Assembly: GCA_012861695.1 (NCBI GenBank)
Contig: JAAOOA010000097.1
Span: 412,001 to 476,000, forward strand
Reading direction: 5' to 3'
Source of the DNA: Trematomus loennbergii
Taxonomy: Eukaryota > Chordata > Actinopteri > Perciformes > Nototheniidae
DNA: 64,000 nt
Part shown: one piece after another, positions 45,657-59,500 of the stretch
Numbering within the stretch: the stretch's first letter is position 1
How the letters are laid out: each line of letters opens with the position of its first letter
The notes under the pieces: model-generated
Databases searched by the model: none
The model's input: only the letters and a program-made list of their open reading frames with translations
Told to the model about the DNA's origin: nothing
Made by a program: the position numbers and the translations under genes

Positions 45657-47052
45657 TCGTCAGTGTGGTACGATCCAGATCCAGATCCAGAGAAACACAG
45701 CAGGATGTTTAACCTCACTGTGATTCCTTTAGGCAGAATTATTGCCTGTTCATGCTGTTACATTTCCTCTGACCTCTGACCTCTGACACTGTGACTCAGG
45801 GTCACTTCACTCCTTTTAAAATTAGACTTTCTCTACAGTCCTTCAACAAGTGGCTTTAACCCTGAGGAGAGGTTTTCAGTGGAAACTCAGATTTAATTTG
45901 GTTAAACAGAAAGTGCTTTGATTTTGATTTAATGTTTGAGGTAATGAGGAATGGGAGGAAACAGAAAGTGAGGTATGTTGTCGGATTTGTTTAGATTAAG
46001 CATGTTTTAACACATGTAAATGCTGTGTAAACTCTGTGTGTTTATTATGAATATGTAATTAGATTGGAAAGGTGAAAGCACTCGACTGCTGCTGTAATGA
46101 GAGGAAAAAGGGAGCTGCAAAACACATCGATTTTTTGTCATTTTGCAGCAAAATCAGCGATTAAATGTCAATTGTTTTACTTAGAAAATATTCATTTGTA
46201 TCCTCGAAGCCATTCCTGGGGAAAAAAACAACAAATTTCATTATACCAGACTTTAAACAGGATACACCTTTATTAAAAGTACATATTTAGCTGTATTTTC
46301 CACATCTAAGAAATGCTGTTTTCTCACAATCCCGATGAATAAAAGTTAAAATATTTAAAGATATCTACATAATCAAACATTTACACATGTATACAAAGTC
46401 CCACATTAAGAGGCATCAATACAACATGAAAATATAACGGCACAAGAGTCAATATATACAAAAATAACAGTCACTTATAAACAGATGATGATGAATAGTT
46501 CATAATCTTTGTTCAGGAGATAATCAGAGCTTTGAACTCACATTTAGGAGGAAAGGTTTGAAAAAGGAGGAGCTCCAACTAAAGATAAACATTAGGTTTC
46601 AAAGTCTGTGGGAACATTTATATTTCAGAGGTTTAGTTTTGGCAGAAATACAACTTTTATTACTTCCAGCGCTGCAGACTGCGTGTTAGCATAGCATTGA
46701 TAGTGAAGAAAATACATTTTAAAGAACGATGATACCAGTTTTTCTACATCGTGTTGCACTGTTCACATTTCAAAAGTAGTTTGGATTCATTCAGAAGTAT
46801 TAAATATTGAATAAAGATTATAATGAAACCCTTTAAAATCATAATCATAATGAAAATACACCTTTTGTCTCTTACCTGTAGTGCCAGTCATATTTTAAAG
46901 TCACATTTTTAATATATTGGTTGTAGAAACGTCCGATAATTAGCACTACGGCTAAGAGAGAAGATATAAACCTTAATTTGTAATCATTGTAATGTATAGA
47001 GGGGGAACTGAGGAGGTGATGTTGGCTAAAAAAAGTCACTCTTAATTTAGAA
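45657..47052. other. 3' flank of inpp5k-like gene in unit B
   Basis: Collinear with 9467-11340 of unit A, minus the solo LTR. An AATAAA near 46340 may be the polyadenylation signal. No coding exon was recognised. Confidence 0.55.
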
Positions 47053-47417
47053 ATATTCAGATAATTATTCAAACAGGACTGATTTTAATCTGTGCTCTGT
47101 AAGTTATTATTTTAAGGGTTTCTAATTATTATTTTTTAAATGTACACAATCCTAGGTGTTTCAGTAATACGCTGCTGTAGGAAGATAAGAGAATATTTAG
47201 CAGTTTTTTATTTTATTGTCACATTAATTAGTTAAACTTCAGTTGTTCCTGGAGACTTAACGTATATATATATTTAGCTTATTATTCCCAGCTTGCTTAC
47301 CCACCAGCACCTTGTTAAAATGTTAAAGTGATGCCAGAAAACAACATTTCTGTTCCTCAAAAACTGTATAAGTACTGCAGAAATATGACCAGTCAAAAAG
47401 AGTTGGTCGGCCTTCAT

Positions 47418-48566
47418 TTTGGAGAGCAAAGTACGGCAACCCAAGAAGGACATTTCACACAGCGGCGTTTCACAAAGAAGAGAAAAACACTCAATAAACC
47501 AGACGACATTAATAATAATACACTTTATTGCTTTAGTGCTTTACAAAGTATGACAGACAATGAGAATAACAAATGAGGAACAATAATTAAAAACATGAAC
47601 AGTGATACTAAAAAATTACAATTGCCCCAAAGTATAAGCCAAATAAAAAAAAAAACATTTGAATCTGAACGAGAGATGAGTTATTGTTATTACAACGTGA
47701 TTTCCCGATTATTTGAGAACCCCTTTTAGTGGGTTATTTACATTCTAACAATAAGTGAGAATGGATTTAACTTAACTACCAAACTGGAGAAATAAGAAAC
47801 TGTAAATGTAGACAATCATTAATAATTAATATCTCATTCTTAACTGTGAATGTCTTTCATTTTATCTAAAATTAGAAATGTATTAGTCCGGTCATCTCTG
47901 TTGAGATTTCTGGAAAAAAGGGACATTTCATTAAAAAAAGTTGATCCAAGAACAAATCTCTGTGTTTTTCAAATATACGACAATTATTGCTGAATCTGAA
48001 AGAGCTTCCCTTTGGATTTTTATGATGTCCTATTTGGGTTGCCCTTCGTAAAATCGGGTGGTCATACCCCCCCCATATTGGACAGTTATGTACGGCAACC
48101 CCATAGGACATTTGACGGCTGCCTGAGTTGCACTGCGCAAGAATGTGTTGGTCTGCCATAAACTTATAAACGATAAGAAATACGATAACAGAGAAATTAC
48201 AAAGCTGGGAAAAACCTTTTAGATTTAATAATTGTCATATAAGAAAAATGCAGATTTAATAACAGAGTTTCGTTCTTGAATCGACTTTTTTTCTCCAGGA
48301 AGCTCAACAGAGAACGTTTTGGCCGTACTAAAACATTTCTGATTTTACATAAAATGAAAGACATTCACAGTTAAGAATTATATAAATGATTAATGCCATA
48401 AATGATTGAATTTACTCAACCCACTAAAAGGAGTTATTCTCAAATAATCTGGAAATTACGTTGCAATAAAAATAATTAGGTTGTCGGGATTTTTGAGTTT
48501 TTTTCTCTTCTTTGTGAAACGCTTCTGAGTCAAATGTCCTACTTGGGTTGCCGTACGTAGCTCTCC
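47418..48566. repeat. Imperfect inverted duplication, unit B
   Basis: The left arm (about 47418-47885) is an inverted copy of the right arm (about 48335-48566 with gaps). Shared landmarks are GTACGGCAACCCAAGAAGGA against TCCTACTTGGGTTGCCGTAC, AGAAGAGAAAAAC, and ATTTGAGAACCCCTTTTAGT against ACTAAAAGGAGTTATTCTC. Unit A has only the right arm (about 11390-11757). Thus about 1.1 kb (about 47053-48165) was added in B or lost in A. Confidence 0.7.
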
Positions 48567-49085
48567 AAAATGGCGGATGCCGGAAGTCACAGCGTTGTTG
48601 TTGTTTACATCCGCGGCGCCATCTTGTATACGGGCGTCTGAATTCATATATTTTATAAACACGATCAGCGCCACAGTATTCATTCTATTTTCCATTCCTT
48701 TTTTAACACATAGAGAATTGTTGCACTGTTTATTGTTTATGATTATTTATAGCTTGTTGTTATAAGTGTGTACGGAGAAATGTGTGTCAGAAAACGATGG
48801 ATTCAGCAAATGCTCGACCTGTGTGTTTATCGTTAATATTCCTCACGTTATTTCAGAACAACGCCTCCTATCTCCGATGATAAGTTTCTAAACCTTCACC
48901 CTCACACAGAAATCCTCTCTTGAATCTAATTGTTATTGATTAGCTGGAATCAGAAATATTAGCCAGTTTATTTTATTGTTTTTGTTTGACTTTGTATTAA
49001 AACGTGACCTTTTGAAATATTGTAAAGTACTGTAAGAGAATAGCAAAGCTTTCCAGATGCACATTAAATAAGTCTTTAACTTCAA

Positions 49086-49263
<178 letters not shown>

Positions 49264-49299
49264 TGGATTGGAAAGGGTATGTGCGTGTGGATTGGAAAG

Positions 49300-49935
49300 G
49301 GTGTACCATCATCAGCAGTACGCTGATTATTCCAGGGGACGGTGCTGGACCGTTTCTCTTCACCCTACACTGCAGACTTCACCCACAACACTGCAACCTG
49401 TCATCTGCAGAAGTTCTCTGACGACTCCGCCATCGGCCTCATCTCCAACAAGGACGACAGGGAGTACAGAGAGCTGACACAGGACTTCACCATCTGGTGC
49501 CAGAGGAACCACCTCCAGCTCAACGCAGGGAAGACCAAGGAGCTGGTGGTGGATTTCAGATGGCGTCAACACTCCCCCCCGACACAGTGAACATCCAGGG
49601 AGCGGACATTGAGATCGTGAAATATTACAAATACCTGGGTGTTCATCTGAATAATAAACTGGACTGGACTGATAATTCTGCTGCTCTGTACAAGAAGGGA
49701 CAGAGCAGACTCTTTCTGCTGAGGAGACTGAGGTCTTTCGGGGTGCAGGGGGCACTCCTTCACACATTTTATGACTGTTTTGGCATCAGCCATTTTCTAT
49801 GGTGTGTCTGCTGGGGCGGCAACATCTCGGCTGCTGACAGGAAGAGACTGAACAGACTGGTAAGGAAGCTCTGTCCTGGGGAGTCCTCTGGACACTGTGG
49901 AGGTGGTGGGAGACAGGATATATATATATATATAC
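49300..49935 (+). mobile_element. Rex1-like LINE reverse transcriptase fragment
   Basis: Plus-strand frames read FSDDSAIGLIS (variant of the YxDD box), WCQRNHLQLNAGKTKELVVD, YYKYLGVHLNNKLDWTDNS, QSRLFLLRRLRSFGVQG and SAADRKRLNRL. These are the C-terminal RT blocks of a Rex1/Babar-like LINE. A frame shift falls at about 49560. A short TA repeat lies at its right end. It is absent from unit A and abuts the 3' end of NLRP1-like gene B. Confidence 0.8.
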
Positions 49936-50092
49936 GGGTAGCTGCTCTCAGGGGAGTTCAGGAGAAAAGAGAGAAGGAAAGTGGCCTTCGCTCAGAATCT
50001 GTGTTAGCTTCAAGGACAAGGGAAAAACATGTACAGGTAACAAAACAGAGGAGTAGAGTTCAACTGTCACACACACTCCACGAGGTTTTGCC

Positions 50093-50584
50093 TCAGCTCA
50101 AGTTGAGCTCTGTGTAAAGATACGGGTCCAGATCACGGAGAGCATTGATCAGAACCCTGCTGGCTGCAGCTCCTTTATTTCGCACCGCGTCAGCACCTCT
50201 CGTGCTCCGTCATTTTTGGGTTTGGTTCTGGCTGTCGTCATTTCAGATTCACTGATCACTTCAGACTCAAAGAGTTTATCCAGAAGGTCGTTCAGGATAG
50301 TTGGAGTCACTCTTTGAATGAACTCTGTCCGAACTGAGAGCAGCCTGGTCTGCTGGGACTCTGCTCTCTGCTGGGACTCTGCTCTCTGCTGGGACTCTGC
50401 TCTCTGCAGGGACTCTGCTCTGCAGAGACTCTGCTCTCTGCTGGGACTCTGCTCTCTGCTGGGACTCTGCTCTCTGCTGAGACTCTGCTCTCTGCTGGGA
50501 CTCTGCTCTCTGCTGGGACTCTGCTCTCTGCTGGGACTTTGCTCTCTACTGGGACATTTCTCTGGGACAATTCATGCCTTGGAC
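50093..50584 (-). CDS. Copy B terminal exon: VNTR linker and CARD
   Basis: It starts [15 protein letters not shown] after a CTACCAG acceptor. After the repeat the CARD begins [20 protein letters not shown]. In the third helix region (about 50188) two bases are missing relative to copy A, which gives an early stop. Without that loss the frame would reach a TGA at 50093-50095. The C terminus differs from copy A, which is longer by a few residues. Confidence 0.65.
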
Positions 50585-53500
50585 CTGGTAGATAAACAGG
50601 GAAAATACTTTTGTAAACCAACTCAATTAAACAGATCTCTTACAAATTTAAGTACTCTTCCCAGAGGTGGATTTATTTCACTTAAAGTTATAATATGTAA
50701 CATTTCCTCATTCAAATGTGTAAAAACTCCAGAGCAAGGGAGCACCTAACCCCCAACTGCTCACTGGCGCCGACTACACTGGCTGCCTCGCTCTGACCTC
50801 TCAACTGCATGTGCGTGTGTGTATATAACTGTGTGTGTATTTGTATATGTATGTACATGATGTAAAAAGTGGTACTGTGTGTACTGTATGTACCTGTATA
50901 AAAAAAAACTGCGTGTTGTGTGTGTACGACCTGAATTCCCCCCGGGGGATTAATAAAGGTCGTTCTCCTACACCTGTATTATTTATACTTGGTTGAGTTG
51001 TGTACATAGATCATCCCAAATGGTTCAGAGAGACGTGTAATTTGAAAGGTAACAGTACGTTTCATCACGGTCTCCTGTAATGCTGTAATCCACTTAAGCA
51101 TGAGAAGCTGAAGACTACATCTCCCATGATGCCACGCTGTTTCACCACCACACCACACTCGTTTTTACTATAGTTTTAGAACATTACAGGTTGTGTGTTT
51201 AATGTCGTAATGATGCGCTGCCATGGAGCCTTAATAGAGAAGGCTATGAGATGGAGCTTTAGAGTTATCAGTCTATCACTGGGTCTGAGCTCAGGTGGAG
51301 TCTTTACCTTCCAGTGACACGAGATAATTCCAGACTACGTTTCCATCTTGGTCCTTGACCTTCAAATCCACTGTCTCTGTGCTCGTCTTCAGGGAAACTT
51401 GAAATGTCGGATCGTAATCTGGTCCAAACTTGATTCAAATGTTTTACTCTGAAAACCAGAAGCAGAAGTTAAAAGTGTATCTGTTTCTTTCCTGATTGTG
51501 GATCCACATGCAGATAAATGTGTGTTAATGATCATTGTGTTTCTTTAGAGGAGTATCAGAGACTCACCTCAGGCTGAATGAAGAAGCCCTCAGGTTCACA
51601 GTACACACTGTAATCTTGATACAGTTCCAGCTCACAGCCGGAGGAGATTGTGATGTTCACAGCAGGTTTGTGTTGATCAGCAACCTTCAGTAACAGAGTA
51701 ACTTTAGTTATGCTCAGATAGTCAAGGCAACTTTATTTAAAGATCACATTAAACAACAACAAACGTTGACAGACCTGCTCCACAAAGTGACGAGATATAC
51801 AATCAATCACAACATAATTATAAGTATATATTGCCTTTGGAAAGGAATATTAAAAATGGATTCTTTAATTCTTAAGCTTTTGAAGAAGCTATTCCAACGT
51901 TAACCAGAACACAAACCGTCTGTGTCAGTTATACAACACAAAAGGCTGCTGCCCAAGCTGTAAAATGTGGCTGGTAGGGATGAGATCAAGTTGTCTTGGC
52001 ACTCATCATCATCATCAGCTTTATTTAAAGAGACTCTTGGTCCATTTTTTAAAAGACATACAACACTCAAATATAAATTTTAAAAGGCAGTTATACCAAT
52101 GTTTCCACAGAGGTGACTGTACATGCGTACAGCACTGAGACACGGATTTGAAAGCAGCATAATGACAGAGTTATGAGAACATTCAATCGACAGATGAATT
52201 TGTACATCAGATTTCTCAAGAGAGCATGGAACGTGTTGACTCGTGCTTTACAATACATTTCACTTGCACTGCACCACCTGGGTTTTCTAAGCAGTATACA
52301 CAAACAATCATTATAAGCAACCTGGAGCTTCTGGAGGCTCGCCTTCTTAAACTTGACCCACAAGGGGGCAGTATAGAGAGGAGTACAATAAGCTCTAAAG
52401 AGGTTCACCTTAACCTTATCTGAACACCAAGAGAATATTAAACATGTTAGCTTGTGTATATAAGACACGCCGCTGTCTATACATGTCATCATCATCAGCC
52501 ATTTCATCTGTAATGATGAGTCCCAGATACTTAGTTTTACAGCAAACAGACAGCACCTGCCCTGACAGATAGACTATTGGAAAACCAAGGTTCTTCTCCC
52601 CTTTTGCTCTGCAGATCATTACAGCGCTCTTCTTAGCATTGTATTTAACATCACATTTGACATCATAATCAGAACATATATATGCAGTGATTCATCTCAG
52701 CAGGTCTCTCAGTTCTGTGTGATGTGTTTAACATTAATGCCATCAGTTTCCGCAGACAGAGAGACATGCTGAGAGAGAATCATACAGAACCACAAAGAGC
52801 GATCTGAAGATTTACAGTTCAGATAGATCTTATTCTTCTCCCAGCACGAGAAGGTTTGAGAAGAGGAGCAGTGTGTGTGGAAACAGCTGTGGTTTAAACC
52901 AGTGTTTAGTCTGATGGTGAGCACATGGCCTTACCTCCTTCTTAGGGACGTTTTTCAGCAGCAGATGTACATCCAGTGTTTGCTCCTCTCTGACCGGGGG
53001 TCGAAGGAACACCAGAATCTTGCCCTTTACCCGCAGAAGCAGAACCCTTTTAAAGAATCCCAGACCAGGCCAAAGAGAGAGAGGTGAGGCACCTTCACCA
53101 CCACGTGAGTGCGTGTGACCTCCAGCGGCTCCAAGATGCTCAGGCCTTCATCAGTGATGTGGACGACAGACAACAGGCCGTCCAGGAGCAGCGCTGTGGA
53201 GCAAAGAGCTGGTCATCTGTTGCATTGCTGCTGAAACAGCTTCATCATATTCAATGTCACACCACTTTAGTTCAGAGCTAATGTTCATCTAATGTCATTC
53301 ACTTTGGAGCCTCACTAGGATGTACCAGTTTATATCCTCCACCTTTTATTCTAATGTTTCATTATTGTTCCGCCCCCTGTGATCTTTCTGGATGTGAGCA
53401 TTTGCTGTTATGCATAAACTTTATTAATTCTTTTTTATTCACAAGACTGCTGAAATGTTTGTAATCTGCTGCCAGAACAGCTTGACTGTGTCCGGTCTCA

Positions 53501-56500
53501 TGTCTGAGTGATTCTCTAGATGTGTGAAGAGTTTTCTAAAGCTTTCAGGGCGTAGAAAGTCTAACTTATAAATGTTGTTGTCTGTTGTTTTGTTTTGTAC
53601 ATGGTTCAGCCAGACTGACAATGTAAAGAGCAGAAAGAGCAACAGATGAATAACAAAGTAAGAATTAATCAAACTGCTAGCTTAGCATCACAACAGTAAC
53701 AGAGAGTTAGCGTTGAGTTAGCACTGTTAGCAGCTGAGCATGCTGTGGACTGACCAATCACAGTTTAAATCTCTTTAATATTACAGTGAGGAGACTGCAG
53801 AGGGTCCAAAGAAAAACTAACTCAGTATTTAGAGCTGCATTGCATCGTATGCTTCAATAATGATGTCATGCAACACATCGACTACGGTAAATGGATGTTT
53901 TAATAATTTAATTCTTCTTCTTTTGAAACAGATTTGGTGCCTGAATTATACTGTTGCTATATTTGACTAGTTTAATAAAGCTGCTTTATAAATCTTGAAC
54001 GCTAGTGAATAGTATAAAGTGCTAATCATTATATAAGTGTATTTGTTAACACTAGATGTCTTTACCTTCCTCTGTCTCACTGTGTGGCAGGTGGAGCTGG
54101 CAGACGGCAGCTTCATCAGAACTCTTCACGTTGAACAGCGGCCCTGCTGCCAGCTTGCCAGCTGATTGAGGAGCTCTCATCCCAAGGGACCGTCCTGTAC
54201 AGAAGCTCCGCCTCCTGAGCCATGACGAACACCAGGCCAGTCGAAGCACACTGGAACTCACCTGGACCAGGACACCTGAACCTGTAGACACACAGACAAG
54301 TTACTACAACAAGCCTGGCCTGTGTTCTGACTGACAGGTGTTCATCCAGCTGGAGTCTGACCTGGAGGAGGGTTTGTTGAAAGATCTGAAACACCTGATG
54401 ATTACAGGAACATCACTGAAGATGTGTCCACATGCATCAGAATGTGTGTAAACACATTTTCATTAAATTAACAAAATGTCTAGTCCAGCGAGGATCTAGA
54501 CTGGAACAAGAAAACAATCCTTCCTACACACAGAGGCATTATTTTATTAACGTCTGTTGGAAAGAGATTGGATGCAATACCTCAAGGTGAAAGACATGAA
54601 ATCAAACACAATTAAATGAATATATATTTTTCATGTGTTTAAAATAATGTTTGGTCATGTTATAGGATTACCTGTATGAAGACTCAGTTGTGTGTTCAGG
54701 TGAGAAGGATTCAGGAGCCTGGAACAAACACAGTTAGTTGTTTTAATAGAAATCAAGTTAAGTTCTAGCTTCATGAAACCAAACCACAATTCCACAACAT
54801 ATTCAGACCAATTTGAAAAATGCAAATGAGTCTGGATCATCTGAGTTCATTGTCAATTTCAAACGGGTTATTAACGGGTTAACATGTCACAGCAGTACCA
54901 GCCAATCACAGCACAGTAGTACAGCCAATCACAGCACAGTAGTACCAGCCAATCACAGCACAGTATTGCCAGCCAATCACAGTAACAGCCAATCACAGCA
55001 CATTGGGGCGGGATATTGTTCAGGTTTCTAGATAAATTGCGAGCGTTAGTGCATTTAACTTGACAGCCCTAATAATTATATTTCATTCAGTGGTGAAATA
55101 AATATACTTCACTCTGTACAACTGCTCCTCTCTCACCTTTCTGTCTGTCTTCACTTCCTGTTCCACATCGGAGTCACCTGATGGAGAGAGGTGGGACAGA
55201 GAAAAATAATAATAAAACTATAATAATAATTCTTCTATAACAGATTTAATGTACAATAGTTTGATGAATGGAGGATATGGTTTCAGTACTCACAGGTCTT
55301 ATTGGCTCTGATCGTCTCACCATCTCCTGCAGGGATGAACACAATCCAACAGTTTTGGATAAAGTTTAAAATAAGTGTTTGTTCTTTGAGTTAGTCAGCT
55401 TCAGAGTCCTGACTGATCTCATGCTTTACATCCCATCATATCTTCTCTGCAAACACTACGACTGACTGCCACAGCTCTCAGCTGCATCACAGGAAGTAAC
55501 TGCTCATTAGGCTAGAAACTAAAAACATGACAGGAAACAAAGAAAACCTTTTCCACTCTTCTGTAAAATCCTATATGTCTGTTAGAAAGTTGCTAACTAA
55601 CTAAATGTGGCTTTGCATTTTCAGCTTACAATATATAGTTGATGGAAGAATGAAAGAGCCTGCAGTCAGTGGGTAACATCACTGATCTGTTGTGATTCCC
55701 CAGAGAGAGAAACACCTCCCTGTGTTTAATACAATACTGCTGAACCAGCAGAGACCCCTTACTGACCTGAGAGTCTCCAGTCTGCAGTCTGGACTCTCCA
55801 GAAGATCTCTCAGCAGCTTCTCATCTGAATCCTGCAGATCGTTGTCTCTCAGGTCCAGCTCTCAGATGGATGTTGGACTTCAGAGCTGAGACCAGAGCAG
55901 AACAGCTGATCTCTGACAAACTGCAGTCCATCAGTCTGAATAAAGAAAACATGATGTAACTTTAGAAAACAATGTTCCTGTTTGAAATAACTCAAGGTTT
56001 AATAATCTGCTCAGAGCTGAAGAAGGTCAGAAAGTGGAAACTCCAAACAGGTTAAAAACTGTAAGATACAGAAAGAGGAAAAGAGCTCTCATTAATATTA
56101 AAGACAACGTGCTTCTACTTCAATAAAACGAGGAGACTTCACATCTGAAGCTCTGCTCCATCTACACTAACTCATGATGTGCAGCCAGACAAATACAAAC
56201 CACAGAAACTGATTCAACTCAACTCAAGATCACAACAATTATTTTATTAATGTATTTGATATCATTTGTTAAAATCATGATGGAGAATACAAGATGAATT
56301 TCAGCTGTTTAAAAGGTTCAGAGTGAATTCTGCAGTGAAGGGTTTTTGTTGTTATATTTAAATGTAAAGATCAACATTGCATATGCAACTCTAGCATTAA
56401 GATGCTCAGTGAGGATCAGAGTGAGATCAGCCTGATGTCTGCAGCTCAGAGTCAACACAACTCTCACAGATTCATCTCAGCACACAAGTTACAGATGGAG

Positions 56501-59500
56501 AACTGACCTGAGATGCTCCGTCTGCAGTCTGGACTCTCCAGAAGATCTCTCAGCAGCTCCACATCTGAATCCTGCAGAGCGTTGTCACTCAGGTCCAGAT
56601 CTCTCAGATGGATGTTGGACTTCAGAGCTGAGATCAGAGCAGAACAGCTGATCTCTGACAAACTGCAGCCCCCCAGTCTGAATAAGAAAACATGATGAGG
56701 ATAAACATCTGTTTATAATCCAATCAGATGTTCAGGTTTATTAAGTGTAGCTCAACATTCCTGTCTCCTAATCAATGAGCTTTTCCCTGAATTACAGTGA
56801 CTGTCATTCTGTTATTGTGGATCATCATAATATCAGCCTTCTGTTTATTATCTGTGAAAACATTGAAATCAATGGGAAGCAAGAAAAACATGTATGCTTC
56901 AGAGATCAATGTAAAACTAATATTAGTTCAGATGAACTTCTTTATTCAGATGTGACCATTTACTAAAGACAACATACATTTACTTTAACAACTAACAGTG
57001 GATATCTAACATATATATTTGAAGAAACAGTCAACTTTTATGACTGCAGACTAAATGTAGTACAAGAAAAATAAGAATATGAACAAAAGGACTGTGGCAG
57101 TGGGGTGTGGTTAGAGCGCCGGCTGCTGAGGGATGGGGGTGGCTCCAGACAGCTGGACAAGGATCAGGTAACCAGGTGAACAGTAAAGCATGTCAGTAAC
57201 CTGGTTCTTGTCTCTTGGTCTGGGTCCTGGGGGCAGAATGACTTGCCCCAAGAAAGCCTGTCACTGGCAGCAGTGTTCTGTCTGTTTCCTAAAGTATTGA
57301 TGTATTGTTTGCAAGCTGTGGCCAGTCAATAAAGCTTTCTTTTAAGCAAGCCTTCCTCTCCTTCTGTCCTTTTTAACTGGGTGAGCAGGAAAACCCTCAC
57401 AACGACATATACACATGTATGGTTGTTCAAGCATTAGGTTCAACTGTTAATGAAACACATGAGATCTCCAGCAGTAACAGAGAGTCAGTGAACTGACCTG
57501 AGAGTCTCCAGTCTGCAGTCTGGACTCTCCAGAAGATCTCTCAGCAGCTCCACTCCTGAATCCTCAGATCGTTGACTCAGGTCCAGATCTCTCAGATGGA
57601 TGTTGGACTTCAGAGCTGAGATCAGAGCAGAACAGCTGATCTCTGACAAACTGCAGCCCCAGTCTGAATAAAGAAAACATGATGTAACTTTAGAAAACAA
57701 TGTTCCTGTTTGAAATAACTCAATGTTTTAATAATCTGATCAGAGCTGAACAATGTTTTAACGTCAGCAATGATGTAGAAACAAATCCCTGATCATCTGG
57801 AACTCTCTGCAGCAGTTTCTCTCATCAGATGTTTAACAACTCCTTCATCTCCCTCACAGCTCATCAGTACTGACAGCATCTCCACTGACTCATGGAGCAC
57901 AGAGTGAGTCTGTGGAAGCTCAAACACTCTCCGTCACACATTCACCTTCTCTGATCTTTGTTATTCTTAAAGTTTGGATTCCATTTCCATTTGGAAATAC
58001 AGAAATAAATAAAAGCATTAAAATGTCTTCAGGCAAATTCTGAAAATCATAAATACAAACAGATCTGTATGAACTGCAGTCAGTGAACTGACCTGAGAGC
58101 CTCCAGTCTGCAGTTTGGACTCTTTAGTCCAGAACTCAGCAGCTCCACTCCTGAATCCTGCAGAGTTGTGACTCAGGTCCAGATCTCTCAGGTGAGAGGG
58201 GTCAGACTTCAGAGCTGAGGCCACGACTTCACATTCAGTCTCTGAGAGTCCACAGCAGAAAGTCTATAATGACACATATATCACAACTTGTGTTAGTATA
58301 AAAACAGAGGAAACATTTAATTAACTTACTGAATTTGAAATGGAACAACTTTTAACATATTATGAACATTTAATTTAATAATAGAGTTTTCTTTATTCAT
58401 TGTCAGCCTGTCAGACATTATTTTAAACTCTTAAGCATTGTGGTAAAAACAGATCTGATTTCATGTTTAAGAAACTGCAATGATATATTAATAACTGCTT
58501 TCACCGATAACTGTAAATACTGCTGTATGTTGTGATCACATGCTGCTCTGATAAAACCTCTAAAGTCCTTCATGTGTTTGACATGTCGCCTCCATCACTC
58601 AAATAATGTGAAGAAAAGAAAAAAATTAAAATGTCACAATATATAAATAGAATAACTGGATCATTTAATTTTGCTCTCAGAGTATTTAACATCAAACATT
58701 TTATAGTGTTTATTTGAAGAAATAAACTTCTGATCCACATCAATTTATAAAGCTAATCACATCTGGACTTACTTGGCCTTCCTGCAGTTCCTCACAGCTG
58801 GAATCAGTCTCCGTCGTCCCTCCTCTGATGTGGTACTTCATCAGGTCCAACTCATCCAGAACCTCCTCTGACATCTGCAGCATGTAGGCCAGAGCAGAGC
58901 AGTGGATCACAGAGAGTTCCTTCTCTGATCTGTTCTTGACTTCAGGAACTCTGTGATCTCCTGATGTACTGAGTGGTCCTTCATCTCTGTCAGACAGTGG
59001 AAGATGTTGATCATCCTGTCAGGAGAGATTTCATCACTGCTCATCTCCTTCAGGTTGTTGATGGCTCTCTGGATGATTTCTGGACTGTTGTCTGTGCGAC
59101 CCAGCAGGCCTCCTAACAGTCTCTGGTTGGACTCCAGAGAGAGGCCGTGGAGAAAGCGGACAAACAGGTCCAGGTGGCCATTTTCACTTCTGAGGGATTT
59201 CTCCATGGCTCCCTTCAGGAAGACATCCAGGGATGGGTAATCTGATCACTGCTATCATGTTATCATCACTGCTATCACTGTTGTTATCATCACTGCTCTC
59301 TTTTCACTGTTATCATCGGCCAGTCTCCCTGCAGGAAGTCCTTCAGTACCTGTGTTCCTGTTGGTGTAACAGTGGAACAAGTAGACTGCAGCCAGAAACT
59401 CCTGAATGCTCAGATGAACAAAGCAGTAGACTGTTTTCTGAAGATCAAACTCTCTCTTTTGAAGATCTCTGTGCAAACTCCTGAGTGCACCAAGGCCTCG

